From NCBI GenBank assembly GCA_014898415.1, contig RCTD01000027.1, forward strand, positions 124,001 through 188,000: DNA of 64,000 nucleotides. Direction: 5' to 3'. Under the pieces are notes generated by a model. It saw nothing but the letters and a program-made list of their open reading frames with translations. It searched no databases and had not been told where the DNA came from. Both the position numbers and the translations under genes were made by a program. Below are positions 1 to 12,220 of the stretch, one piece after another (position 1 is the stretch's first letter; every line of letters begins with the position of its first letter). This DNA is from Stromatinia cepivora. Lineage: Eukaryota > Ascomycota > Leotiomycetes > Helotiales > Sclerotiniaceae.

Positions 1-683
1 TATTATGATTTTATTATAGAGATTAATTTATTTTTTCAATTAATATTTTTAAGTGATTAAAATAATATTTATTATTTTACAATAAATATATATATATATA
101 TAATTTTAAACTTTCGATTTTTTGAAAAAATATATAAAGAATATCTTTGAATAATAATAATATAATATTCTAGATCTTAAAAATAATTCTTACAAAAAAA
201 ATTTATTAAAAGTATAATATTTTATATTTGGAAATAATTTATTATATACTAGTTATTTAAATTTTTATTCTATTTATAGTTTTCTTTATATTGTTTTATT
301 TTTATATTTATTAATAAATTTTAAACTATAATATAAATATATATTTTTTCGAAAGAAGATTATAAATAATAATATTATTAAATTTATTAATAGAATTTTA
401 TAAAATCATTCAGGATTTCAATTATTATATTTTATATTCTTCTTTTTGTATTGAAATAAAATATTATTATTCTCACTTGTTCTTCTTATCAATTATTAAA
501 AGTTTAATTTATTATAAAACAACTCAGAAATAAAGTTTAGGAAGGAATTTGAATTCATTTTTATTTTTGTTTAATTGATTATTCAGATAATATTATGAAC
601 TTAATTTTTGTATTTTATAATTTGTATATTCTATTTCCTTTTCAAAATTATAGATTTTAATAGATTTTATAATGAATTATAGT
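1..683. other. AT-rich block without genes
   Basis: Very AT-rich sequence with dense stop codons in all frames and no LTR pair, tRNA or splice-like structure that I can see. It looks like an old, RIP-mutated repeat. It ends at a solo LTR that marks the edge of the P450 island. Confidence 0.6.
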
Positions 684-865
684 TGTGAGAAGCATACGGC
701 AAAGAATCAACTAGTATTAGAATACGAATAATAAGGGCAGCTTGAATATCAAAACTTTTCATTGCCTTTTCCTGAATCTACGAAAGAACTCTTATATATG
801 GGTGAAAACTCTTTAGCTTCGGTCCGATTTCGGGTTTCCAATGGTATGCATTCGTGTTCGTAACA
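684..865 (-). mobile_element. Solo LTR (same family as the 6056-8108 element)
   Basis: Read on the minus strand, this starts TGTTACGAAC and ends CTTCTCACA. It shares blocks with the LTRs at 6056-6246 and 7918-8108: a GAGTTTTCA...TATA block, an AATGAAAAGT block and a TTGATTCTTTG block near the end. It is richer in GC than those copies, so less mutated. The flanks ATAGT and ATATT match at four of five bases, so a target duplication is only weakly supported. No internal region is attached. Confidence 0.65.
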
Positions 866-1126
866 ATATTATCGAATAATATATAGAACGGATTAGAATC
901 TATTAATATTTTGATGGATTCTTGAAAGAGTGGAATCTATTGTACAAAAAAAGAGTGGAATATTCAATAAAAAACAACGGATTTGGACAGCCGGAAGAGC
1001 TCTAAAAAACATCCACTCAAATATTTACATTCCACTTCCCACACATTCACTCCATGCTAATCTCCTTCTTTCCATTCATATCTTCTCTCCGCAGCTCACT
1101 GCACTATCCCCACAGATCGTACATCC

Positions 1127-3157
1127 CTAAAATTTCCTCCTCCTAAACTCAAGCTGTCCAGTCGGGTCTGGAGTGACGTTGATATCGTATACATAGTTTT
1201 TGGGTCTCTCTCCCCCCCTTCCCTCCTCATCGCCCACCAGCCTAATATCCCAATGTCTTAACAACTCGACCACCACAACCTTAATCTCCAAACCCGCGAA
1301 GAAGCGACCAGGACATGCATGACTCTGTAAGATTGGGAGTCAGTAACTGCTGATTAAGGAATGATTTTTAAAGGAATCAAAGAAAATAAGGAACCAAAAC
1401 TGTGTTAGAAAAACAAAAGAGCATGCGTGAGAAAACATAAAAATTGGGTTAAAATCGAGGAAAAGAGTTGAATGTTAAAGAACAAAAGATTCAGTGAACC
1501 CAGTAAACATACTCCGTGTCCGAAATTCATGCTTTGTTTACTTGTCGTTACAAATTGAAATTTGGATTCGTTGCCGGGCGTGGCGCGCAGTGAGGACCAG
1601 CGGAAGGGGGAGAAGGTGCTAGGGGGGTCAAAGGGGGCAATAACGGAGGGGTCGTGGGGAATGGGAGAGAGGTCGGGGCCGGAGATGTTGATTGTGACGG
1701 CGTCGTAGCATATGCGGCTTGCCTTGGGGATGGTATGGCCAGTAGAGAGGTAGAGGGGGGAAGTAGTTTGCCGGAGGTTTGTAACTAGGCTTTGTTAGTA
1801 AATGGATTCTTAGTATTTCCTACTTCCATATGTACTATCTCTTCGAACGTATCGGAAAGGAGTATAAATACTATAAACTTACCCAAAAATGGAGGATTAC
1901 ACCTCTGACTTTCCTTCAAGAAACTATCCAATTTCTTTAATTTGGTGAATGACTGTTTCTTTAAATTCTGAGATCCATTGCCATCAACTTCATACCCATC
2001 TTCCGCAATCACTTGTTCGATTTCTTCGCGGAGAGGCGCGATGAATTCTGGGTGAGAAGCGAGATCAAATAATACGTGCCCAGTGGCCATAGAGGTTGTG
2101 TGAATAGCAGCAAAAGATACTTTCCTTGGTCAGTTATAGCCCGAGAAAGCAAGAAGGATCGAATTCGAAACAGAAAGAGTAAAGGAAATGAAGCCTTACA
2201 AGTCAACTGATTCTGCTCCAACACAGAACGGTTGTCCCTACTCTTCTCATCTGTCCATTTCAAAAGCCAACTAATGAAAGTCCCTTGATTCTCATCGAAT
2301 TCATCACCCGATTCCTTACCAGCCTCCTTCCCATCCTTGAACCTTCGCATACACTCCTCAATAACCGGTCTCAACAACTCTGCCGCCCTACTCTTATGTT
2401 GCTTCACCTTCCTAATCTCCGGTAAGAAGGCAACCGCAATATTTCTAACCAACGCCGGATATTTGAGAACTTCGTCCCTCGCTTTCACACAATCCACGGT
2501 ATAATCAATACTAGTTTTAATCCACTCCTCACTTCTACTCAAAGGTCTTCCCACAAAAATTCTGCCACTCAGTAATGCAACCACTTTAAGTAATTTCTCC
2601 ATCAAAACAATTTTGGTCCAATTTTCGCACGTGCCGAATTCTTCATCTAATGCATAGCGCACTTCGTCTTGAAGAGCATCGACAGTAGATGCCACGTGAC
2701 GAGTCAAATCGGTCTTGACAGCTTTGACTAAGGGGGGGGTATCTTCACCGATTCCGGTGTATTTTCCAAAAAATGCATGGGATAAATCTTGCATGAAAGA
2801 TACTTTGTTTTCGGGGAGGTTGCGCACCTCATCATGAGTGGACATGGGGAGGACGACCAATGGAGGATCATTTGGGAGGATGTAGGGAGTATTGGGGTAC
2901 TGTTCCTTGTGAGTTTGTATGCTAGGATAAGAGGGGAGGGCACCATGGCGTCAAGAGGTTCTTACTTTTGCAGATCCTTCAATCAAAGCCGCTTCAAAAT
3001 TGGCATCACCGGGATTACCCACTATTGGGAAATCCAACTTCTGAGGTCGAGCAAGCATAGCTCGAATAACGTAAGCTAGGACAAGAAATGCTGAAGCGCC
3101 TAGGAGGAGTGGTGACATGGTCATCTCTATACTTTTGTCGAGAAATGTTGGCGACAT
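1127..3157 (-). CDS. Cytochrome P450 monooxygenase, five exons
   Basis: Heme-thiolate monooxygenase, probably anchored in the ER. Five exons join in frame: 2966-3157, 2200-2899, 1883-2119, 1513-1784 and 1127-1324, giving 532 residues, normal for a fungal P450. The introns have GTAAGA, GTAAGG, GTAAGT and GTATGT donors, and intron 3 has a TACTAAC branch site. A hydrophobic anchor lies near residues 13-35. The I-helix motif AAIHTT is at about 301-306, ExxR (ESQR) at about 367-370, and the heme loop FGHGSHACPG places the ligand Cys at about 471. The first ATG is at 3157; a second, just before the anchor, is at 3121. The 5' end of exon 2 could also lie 6 bases upstream (CAAG/GAACAG). The I-helix and heme-loop style recall the fungal ent-kaurene-oxidase-like families used in terpenoid or alkaloid pathways. 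The substrate is unknown and no partner biosynthetic gene is in the window. All catalytic motifs are intact although the flanks are RIP-degraded. Confidence 0.9.
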
Positions 3158-3239
3158 CTTGAAGGATGTTGTGTAGCTCAACTCTGAGCTTTTCCTGGCA
3201 TGAAAGTAGAAGAGTTACTTGAGCCAACTGAGACGAGAG

Positions 3240-3258
3240 TAACTATATATATGTATCC
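3240..3258 (-). promoter_or_regulatory. Possible TATA element of the P450 gene
   Basis: A TATATATA run lies about 90 bases upstream of the P450 ATG. AT-rich runs are common here, so this is weak support. Confidence 0.3.
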
Positions 3259-5050
3259 AACAGTTGGTGTGGATGTTTGTGGATATGCACATCCTTGGCT
3301 CTAACAATACATATATATTCAAAAAAAGAAATACGTAAATAACACTAAGAATCTATAACAAGAGTATACAAGAAAAGAAGCCTATCAAGGCATTCGGTTA
3401 CTAAAAATACCCACAGAAAATAAAGACAAAGGAGATGATCAAACGGACTGGTACGCATTTTTTTTTATCTCCGCTCCCATTACCTCATATAAATCTCCTA
3501 GCTGCATACCTGTTCTCTACCTGGACCCCTACGGTAGCAGGATTCACATGACATATAGTAAAGAACTACTGTACTTAATATGATCTTTAGATATTTCATA
3601 GTAAAAAATTTAAAATTTTATCAAAGCTTTCAAAATTCATATTCCTTTCATATTAAATCATATTAAAAAAAGTTCGAATATCGAAGTTTAAAATCTGAAG
3701 ATTGAGATTATATATTGAAATAATATAATTATATTATAAATCAAAAGAATTCTTTATAATTTAGTAATAATATTCTTTAGCTTGAAATTGTAGATCTTTA
3801 TATAGTTTTAATTTTTTTCTTTTTTCTTTTTCTCTATTGAACTATACCCGAATAGGAAATAGATAAATTCTCATATATTTATCGAAATATTTCATATAAA
3901 TATATGAAAATTGTTTTCATAATTAATCGAAAATTTTCATATTAAATATCGAAATGTTGTTTCTATAGAGGAAAGAATAAGTATTTTTTCGGTTATCAAA
4001 ATCTATCGTTTTTTATTAAGTAATTTACGCTTTTTTAATACAACGGATTCTACTTTTTCTGAAATTCATCGAAGTATCGATGAATTCGAATTCCGTTATA
4101 ATCCTTTTCATTTATATAATCTACTATAAAATTTATCAAATTTATCGATTTTGAAAAGAAAATAAAGTATATATATTATATATATATTTATAAATGAAAA
4201 TTCAATTTATTATTATTATTATTATTATTTTTTCGAATTTTATTTTTTAATAAATCAATAAAGCCTTATAATTTCAAAATACATTCATTGTATTTATTAT
4301 AGTTTCAAAGTATTCAAATCTATAATAATCTATAAAAAAAACGGATTTTGATATAAAAAAATTCAAAGTATTTCTTGATATTTGTTATTTTTAATTCGTA
4401 TCTATATAAATCTATTAAATAATGGATTTTTTATTAGATTATATAGTTCCAAATTCTAATTCGTTTTGTTTTTTTATTAAAAATCTATTAAAATATAGAT
4501 ATTTCGATGGAATTCGTTCTTTTACTATTAAATATATTTTACAAAAAAAAACAGATTATTTTATGAAAAAGAACGGATTATTATAACGATGATATATTTC
4601 AAGATATAGTGTAATGAATCAATTTATCTACATTAGAGAATAATAAATTACTATATGAAGAATAATAAAATTGAGTTTTTTATGACCCCTGCGAAGAAGA
4701 TCAAAATCTAAGCGAAAGAAAACTCTGATATAAAAGATGACATCCTGAGATACTAATATCAGAATCGTTACAATTATTTAATATACAAAAGCAATCAATT
4801 TATATTTGTAATGATATTGATAACTATAGAAAATTTAAGATGGTTTTAAAAAATTATTATTTATTTGTTTTTCTTTTTTTTAATATTTATATTCGAGAAT
4901 AAAATCTAATATATTATTCAGAATAATAATAATATTATTGTTTGTTGATTATATTTGATTAAAGTAATTTTTATTTTTTATTTTAATAAATAAATAATAG
5001 AATTTGATTTGATTTGAATAATAATATAATATAATAAACTATTGTTTTTT
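3259..5050. other. P450 upstream region grading into AT-rich DNA
   Basis: Up to about 3600 the composition is ordinary and could hold the P450 promoter. Beyond that the sequence becomes strongly AT-rich with no sustained reading frame. I see no gene, tRNA or repeat pair in it. Confidence 0.5.
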
Positions 5051-5250
5051 TAATTCTTTTTAATTCTTTTTAATTCTTTTTAATTCTTTTTAATTCTTTT
5101 TAATTCTTTTCAATTCTTTTTAATTCTTTTTAATTCTTTTTAATTCTTTTTAATTCTTTTTAATTCTTTTTAATTCTTTTTAATTCTTTTTAATTCTTTT
5201 TAATTCTTTTTAATTCTTTTTAATTATTTTGAATTATTTTGAATTATTTT
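5051..5250. repeat. 10-bp minisatellite (TAATTCTTTT)n
   Basis: Seventeen head-to-tail copies of TAATTCTTTT run from 5051 to 5220, with one CAATTCTTTT variant. Three diverged copies follow (TAATTATTTT, then GAATTATTTT twice). The near-perfect copies contrast with the heavily mutated surroundings and point to recent expansion. Confidence 0.95.
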
Positions 5251-6055
5251 AAAAATATTATTCTTGATAAAGAAATTTGAATATATTAATAGATTTATAT
5301 AAGCTTTATTTAAATATTAAATAATTATATAATAACTTTTCTGAATAATAAAAAAATATGATATTTAATTTTTCGAAAAAAAAAATTAATTTCCAAATCT
5401 AAATAAATCCAAAATATAAATATATAAAAAAACCAAAAAGAAATAATAAAGAAAAAAATTTATATATATAAAAATTATAAAAATATTGAAAACTATTGAA
5501 TTTGATATTCGATTTAAAAGATCTATCTTTTTAAATAAAAATAAAATATCAAAAATTAAAGTATTAAAATAATTAAAAGATTGATACATTTTAATTATTA
5601 TCAATTTTAAAATTTTATTAATATATAAGAATCTATATATATTGAAATAGGCTTTTTAAATTATAATTATTGATATTCTAAAAAATAAAATATTGGAGAT
5701 CATTTTTATTTGAATTAATTGAATAATCCGAATAAAATTAAAGAAGATTAAGAATTTATTATTGAAACAATATAGTATTAAATATATTCAAAAGAAATTA
5801 AAATATAAAAAAGTAATAAAATCAAAATCTTGGTATTTCTATTATATTATTAGAATTCCTAAATCAATTTAAGATTTGTATAATAAAAAATTTATTATAA
5901 AAACTTTATTCTTTAATAAAATTAAATATCAAATTAAATAGATTTTGATTCAATATTATTTTAATAAATATAATCTTAATTTATATTTTTATTTATCAGA
6001 ATTATGAATTGTTTATTTCAGAATATTTATTTTATTTTTTTGAATATTCAGATTT
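5251..6055. other. AT-rich stretch without recognisable features
   Basis: No ORF of interest and no LTR pair. The last five bases (GATTT) may be the left target duplication of the next element. Confidence 0.5.
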
Positions 6056-6246
6056 TATTACGAACCTCAACTACGAAACGAAGACTAGTCGAAAGCGGGC
6101 CGAATTGTATATTAATTTGAAGAGTTTTCATCTATATAGAAGGGGAATTCTTTAATACGATTAGAAAAAGTAATGAAAAGTCTTGATTCTAAATTCAAAC
6201 CTATTATTATTCGAATATTAACTAATTCTTTATTATGATTTTCATA
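6056..6246 (+). repeat. Left LTR of the 2-kb element
   Basis: Direct-repeat partner of 7918-8108. It carries more C-to-T and G-to-A changes than the right copy, for example the end TCATA against TCACA. Confidence 0.8.
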
Positions 6247-6684
6247 ATTCTTTTCATTCATTTTTGAAAGCAATTCGTCGATTAATTTTAGGAATAACCT
6301 TATTTTCTTGATTCATAAAAGCCTTCAAACCTTATCGAAAAATCTTCGAAATTCACCTTCGAAATTTACCTTCAAAATACATACAAATTTGATCTCAAAA
6401 CAAACCTTCGAAAACCCTTCGGAATATTATCGAAAACCTACCAAAAATACTACGAAAAACCTTCGAATCAAAAAAACAAGAAAAAGGAATTGAAAAGATT
6501 TATTCAAAAGATATAAATATAATATACAAACCGAACCCTACCCTATTTTACAAAATTCGAAAACGAATCTTTAAATCATACAAATTATTTAAACAAAAGA
6601 ACAAAAAAACGAAAAATATATAAAGAATTTTCAAGATTCTATCAAAAAACTGAAAATTTTTGAATATAAAAGTTGTTAAAAAAG

Positions 6685-6766
6685 TTGAAGATATCGAAAT
6701 TGAAGATATTGAAATTGAAGATATTGAAATTGAAGATATTGAAATTGAAGATATTGAAATTGAAAT
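6685..6766. repeat. 15-bp tandem repeat (GATATTGAAATTGAA)
   Basis: About five copies. The period is a multiple of three, so on the plus strand it reads as a repeated acidic I-E-I-E-D peptide. It lies inside the 2-kb element. Confidence 0.85.
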
Positions 6767-7359
6767 TATAATAAAACCTTTAATATTACCTTTAAAGAAT
6801 ATAATAAACGAATTCATACACAATAATAACTGCATTTCTATTTTCAAAATAAAACCCTAACGGAATACTTTAAGTTTCTTCTCTTTAACAAAATACCAAA
6901 CCTTTTCTAAAAGGAAGGGTGAAACTAACCCTTATATAATTCTGAAGGATCATTGATGAAAATTAATTGCAAACAATTGGATCCACAATGGAAAGCTAAC
7001 ATATTAGCTGAAGACGAAATAATATTTATATTGGAATTATCATTTTTTTGATACAAATTTGAATCGATATATTAATAAATATATGATTTGCTTCTAGCAA
7101 TTAATCATTTTTCATTTTTCCATTTTTAAGAATTCAGATTCTAAGGAAGCAAAGCTTATATTCTTCTAAAATAATAAATTTTAGATTTCAAATTTCAAAT
7201 TTCAAAAGAAAAAACAAGTTGAAAACTCTCCCCCCCTTTATTATTTACCGAATTTATAAGATCATCGAAATCGATGAGAATATTAATCCAAAAAAGGAAA
7301 TATTAATATCTCTTATTTATTATATTAAAAAACATATCGAATTCGAATTAAAAGCATAC

Positions 7360-7490
7360 CCAACGAAAGCATATCGAATTCGAATCGAAAATATATCGAA
7401 TTCGAATCGAAAACCTACCAAATCCGAATCGAAAGTATACCGAATCCGAATCGAAAATATATCGAAATTGTATCGAAATCGAAATAAAAA
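7360..7490. repeat. About 21-bp imperfect tandem repeat (ATCGAATTCGAATCGAAA)
   Basis: Five or six degenerate copies. The ORFs seen here on both strands are produced by the repeat and are not genes. Confidence 0.7.
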
Positions 7491-7734
7491 TGGATCGAAA
7501 ATGAATATATATATAAGGGGTTTTAAATGATATTAAAGAATTTTCAAAGAAATGAAAATACTGAACTTTAAAAAATAAAGATGTAAACATTATAATTTCA
7601 CTATTGAAGAAGTTATTATGATTTTTAATTATTGTATAAAGTTCTTCATTAGAATTTCAGCTCAGCCGATTATTGTAAAATTAAGAATAAAGGAATTGAG
7701 AAAATTGAAAGAGTTTCGATAGATCTACAATAAT

Positions 7735-7840
7735 TTTACAAAAAAGTATACAATACAATATCGATGGTTTTATAAAAAAGTATATAATACAATATCAATG
7801 ATTTCACGAAAAGGTATACAATACAATATCGAATGATATT
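7735..7840. repeat. About 38-bp tandem repeat, three copies
   Basis: Each copy contains AAAAAGTATACAATACAATATC or a slight variant, followed by a short spacer. It sits next to the right LTR of the 2-kb element. Confidence 0.75.
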
Positions 7841-7917
7841 GGTTTTGATTGAATATTTCAACTTAAATGATTTCACTTCAAAAGCTTTCAAGAATAAAAG
7901 TTTCGAAAAAAAGACTC

Positions 7918-8108
7918 TATTACAAACCTCAACTACGAAACAAAGACTAATCGAAAGTAGATCGAATTATATACTAATTTGAAGAGTTTTCATCTATATA
8001 AAGGGGGAATTCTTTAATACGATTAGAAAAAGTAATGAAAAGTCTTGATTCTAAACCCAAACCTATTGTTATTCGAATATTAACTGATTCTTTGTTGTGA
8101 TTCTCACA
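7918..8108 (+). repeat. Right LTR of the 2-kb element
   Basis: 191-bp partner of the LTR at 6056. It ends TCTCACA and is followed by GGTTT. Confidence 0.8.
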
Positions 8109-10324
8109 GGTTTTCTATATTATTATAAATCAAATTCAAAAGATAATGAATCGAGTTTTATAATATAAATTATTAGGAATATTATAATATATTTTATTAT
8201 TATAGAAATATAAAGTATAATAATTGTAATATACTCATTGTTAATTATAAAAGATTAATTTATATTCAATGTATCAAATTTAATAAATATATTGATTATT
8301 AAGAATTTTATTTAATAGAATATAATAAATATTTAATAATTCTTTAGATAATCAGTAAGAAAAATTTTAAATATATATTTTGATAAACTAAGAAGATTTA
8401 TATAATTATTAATAAAATATGAATTATTTCGATTCTATTAATTCAATTTAGAATCCTTATAGAAATCTCTATTTTTGTAATAAATATAATAATAATTGTA
8501 TATAAAAATATTGAATAATTTTTATATTTAAAATGAAAATATCAGATAATTTCATTTAATAATTTTAATTTGATTATTTTATTGATAATAAATTTGATTT
8601 TTATTGATAAAGATATAAATATTAATATAGAATCTATTTTTATTGAATATTATAATAAAATTATTTTAAATATTTATAAATCAAAATTGAATAAATTAAT
8701 ATAGAAAAATAAGATTCAATGTCTATAATTATTTTATAATTATTATATATTTATAAATAATTAGAATAATAAGAATAAATAGTTTTAGAAAATTGAATAG
8801 TTTTAAACAATAATATATATTAGAACAAATATTAAACTAATAATATAATTAAGAAAATCAGAATATATTATAATTCAATATAAATAAAATACAAATAATT
8901 AATATTTATAGAGAATCAATTATATTTAAAAAAAAATATTCTTTTAATTATGTTGTAAAAGGAAATTTTAATATAAAAACAATTTTTTTGAATTTTGAAT
9001 TTTGAATAGTTTTAATAAATTAAAGATAGATATTTAAAAATTAATTTATAACAAATAAAATAGATTATATTAATATTTCTAGAATATCTATTTATAATAT
9101 CGAATAAATATTTAAATATTCTTTTTATTAAAATAATAATATCAATAAATCTTTATTATAAATTCAATTACAAAATCTAAATTAATATTATTTTTTGAAT
9201 TCAAGTATATATAATGATATTATAAATCTAAATCAAATAATTATTCAATTTGTTGAGAGTTTCGAAAAGAGAATTAAAATAATAAATAATCTTTAAGTGG
9301 TTAAAAGCTAAATGGTTTTTGAATAGATATTAAATTATATAAAAATTTATAAAATTTATTTTGGATTTTGAAATATATAATTTAACATTTAAAATATCTA
9401 AAAGATATTTGAATTATAATATGGAAAATGAAAAGAGATTATTAAAAATAATAAATAAGTAAAATAAAGAATAATTAGAATTTATATAAATTAAATTTTA
9501 GTTTGAAATCTTTGTTGTTTGTAATTAATGATTATATAATTGAAAATATTTTACAAAAAATCGAAATTCTTTCTCAAAAGATTTTAAACAGATATAATAA
9601 TATAAACGATTTTTTATAATAATAATAAATAAATAAAGAAATCTTTAATTTTGTTATTATAAATAATCAAGTTTATCTTTTAAAAAAAAGAAATATAATA
9701 TTATTAGAATCTAAAGTATTTCGTTTAATTTTAATAGAATTATAATCTATCTGAGTGTTAAAGGTATATTAGAATAATAAAAGGGATATATATTAATTTT
9801 ATTCAAACGATATTTGATATTTTATTATTATTCAATTTATTGGAAGTTTGTAAAGATTATAATATTCTTCAAAATCGGGAAAAAAGATAAATCATCGATT
9901 CGTTTTTAGAAATCGACTATTTTAATTTTATATATTATAAAGGAATTAAAAAGAACAATTATAAAATATTTAATTTAGATTATAATATCTTTAGATATAA
10001 TTAGTTTTCAAAATAATGAAATCTTTTTAAAGAAATCAATTATAAATCTTATTATAATTTTCATTTATAATATAAAGATACTATTTATAAAAAGACGAAA
10101 ATCATTATAATTATAATAGATATTTAAGATATTTTCGATATTTTATTTTTGAAAAGATTATTAAATAGAATATATAAATAAAAGTAACAGATAAATTTGT
10201 TTAAATTTATTAAATTCTTTTTAATAAAATAAAAGGTTTATATTAAATTAAAGAATATTATAATAAAGAAAAAAAAAATTATTATATAAAATTTTATAAA
10301 GATTCTTTTCATTTTTAATATTAT
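8109..10324. other. AT-rich block without recognisable features
   Basis: Extremely AT-rich with stops in every frame. I see no LTR pair, tRNA or protein domain. Probably fully RIP-eroded repeat DNA. Confidence 0.5.
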
Positions 10325-10633
10325 TATCACGGGATAGTATAATTACAGAGCACTTTCAGGGATCGGGGAATAAGTGGTATATGTGATTGATAGAGTAAAT
10401 TGAATTGAAAGATTTACTTTTGATTATATGAATCGAGGGTTGTATACATAGAACAAATGAATAATTATTTAATTAATGAATACCTTGATTAGATTAGATC
10501 TTCAATTGTTAATATATCAGGGTCATCTATCGATCGAAGAGATTGATAGGATCTAGAAGAGCTTTTATCCCGATTGAAAAGTATATCTTTGATCCTTTGT
10601 AGGATACAGGGGATCGCAAGACTTCCCGTGACA
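10325..10633. mobile_element. Solo LTR with ATTAT target duplication
   Basis: A 309-bp unit starts TATCACGGG (expected TGTCACGGG with one G-to-A change) and ends CCCGTGACA, so its ends are inverted. It is flanked on both sides by ATTAT. It is clearly richer in GC than the surrounding DNA, as expected for a solo LTR left by LTR-LTR recombination. Confidence 0.85.
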
Positions 10634-11086
10634 ATTATATATATTATATTCAATTAAATTAAAATATTTTATTTCGTTTTAGATATATTAATAATATTTA
10701 TTTATATCGAATATTCAAAAAAGTCCAAAATAATATTAGATTATTTCAATAAAATATCAATAGAATATTATAATAAAGAAAATATAATATAATTATTTTT
10801 GTTTGAAAAAACTAAAAATAATTTGTTTCCTAAAGACAAAAGAGATATATATATTTTCGATTATAATAAATCCAGATTCTACAATTATATTTATATTAAA
10901 TACAAAAAAAAATTCTATTAATTGATATTTCGATAACTTGAAATTTATTTTAATCAAACCTTTTTTTCGAATAATATATCTCGAAAAGAATATCAAAAAT
11001 CCATTGGGTGATTTCTTATATAGATAATTTGATTTATATTAAAGATAATCTTTTTATAATTTCTCTTTACAAAATAGTAATCACTT
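10634..11086. other. AT-rich stretch without features
   Basis: Nothing recognisable. The minus-strand ORF here is lysine, isoleucine and phenylalanine rich, as expected by chance in AT-rich DNA. Confidence 0.45.
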
Positions 11087-11894
11087 AAGTCAACTACTCT
11101 ACTTTCGAGCCACCTCCTGTTTCGGGTCATTCTTTTACGCCAAAAATTATAATTTTTACTTATTAATAACTTTGCAACGGATTAATATAATTGATTGAAA
11201 TTTTGAATATGAATTCTTTATATAAAAATCAACAAATCCCGAAAAGTTTATAATTTTACGATTTATTTTCATTGAAATTTCGAAGATTTAAATTTCAGTT
11301 TTGATTTGTATACAATTTGTATACAAATTAAAAACATTAATAACTTTTCGACGAAAATAATTAAAAATAAACTATGAATTTTTATTGAATTCTTGAATTA
11401 TATTATATAAAAATTAATCAAATAATAATATATAGTAATTTGTGAATAATCTTTTATTGATATTTATATTTTATCTCATATAAAATTTTATATGAGTAAT
11501 TTTCAATTGATAATAAATCATTATCTATAGATAGCAATTTTTGATAATTAAATCCATTTTATAGAAACTAATTCAAAGACTCCATAAAAATTTATAATTT
11601 ATTTTTAATAATTTTTGTTATAAAGTTATTCAAGATTTTTACCAAAAAATAATTTTGTATATAAAATATATACAAATTCAAAATTCGAAAATTCAACTTT
11701 AAATATGTTAATGAAAAAAATCGTAAGAAATCTGAAATTTTCAGAATTTACTATTATATATATAATAAATCTATATTCAAATTTTCAAAAAATTATATTC
11801 ATAAATAAGAAAAATAAAAATGTGAATTTTTATGATTTTTGGTATGAAAAAGTGGCCTGGAACAGGGGAGGCCCGAAAGTAGGATAGTTGATTT
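11087..11894. mobile_element. 0.8-kb DNA-transposon remnant with about 60-bp inverted ends
   Basis: The left arm at 11087-11147 (begins AAGTCAACTACTCTACTTTC) is inverted at about 11834-11894 with scattered C/T differences. The arms share a GGCC-containing core and a CCAAAAAT inner end. The interior is AT-rich and codes for nothing recognisable, so this is a non-autonomous or internally eroded element. The superfamily is not clear, and I could not confirm a target duplication. Confidence 0.7.
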
Positions 11895-12220
11895 GTATTT
11901 TATTTTCAATTTTATATAAATCAAAGATATAATATATAAATTGTTTAGAAGGAATTCTTTATAATATAATAATATCAATTCGATTTGGGGGGTATATTTT
12001 AAAAATCAATAGAATTATAAATCTTATAATAAAAGGAATATTTTTTATATAAAAAATTATATTAATAATTAGTTTATTATATAATTTAAATTTTCTATTA
12101 AGAAGTACTATATGATAATAAATTTAAATTAGATATATTATATAATTATAAATAATTGATTTCAAATATCTAATTATTTTAAGATTAGAATTCTTAGAAT
12201 ATTGATAATGTAAAGGAATT
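11895..12220. other. AT-rich stretch without features
   Basis: No gene, repeat or RNA seen. The last five bases (GAATT) are the left target duplication of the next LTR. Confidence 0.45.

Larger units (their letters stand above)
6056..8108 (+). mobile_element. 2-kb LTR-bounded non-autonomous element
   Basis: Two direct LTRs of 191 bp (6056-6246 and 7918-8108) start T(G/A)TTAC(G/A)AACCTC and end TCACA or TCATA. The flanks are GATTT and GGTTT, which differ by one G-to-A change, so a GGTTT target duplication is likely. The 1.67-kb interior has no reverse transcriptase or integrase. Sequence just inside the left LTR (ATTCTTTTCATTC) matches the same position in chromovirus C. A block near 6900-7020 resembles the region at about 52035-52145 between RNase H and integrase of C. 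The element looks like an internally deleted chromovirus relative that would need proteins in trans. It also contains three short tandem arrays. Confidence 0.75.

Noticed and set aside
930..1130. 66-codon plus-strand ORF
   Set aside because: Lies in the 3' flank of the minus-strand P450 gene, has no domain, and is explained by pyrimidine-rich sequence.
2728..3079. Short ORFs on both strands over the P450 gene
   Set aside because: Shadows of P450 exons 1 and 2 in other frames.
6548..6860. ORFs with repeated I-E-D or S-I-S peptides
   Set aside because: Generated by the 15-bp minisatellite on each strand, not by selection for protein.
7219..7590. Overlapping ORFs on both strands
   Set aside because: Produced by the 21-bp tandem repeat. 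No start or domain support.
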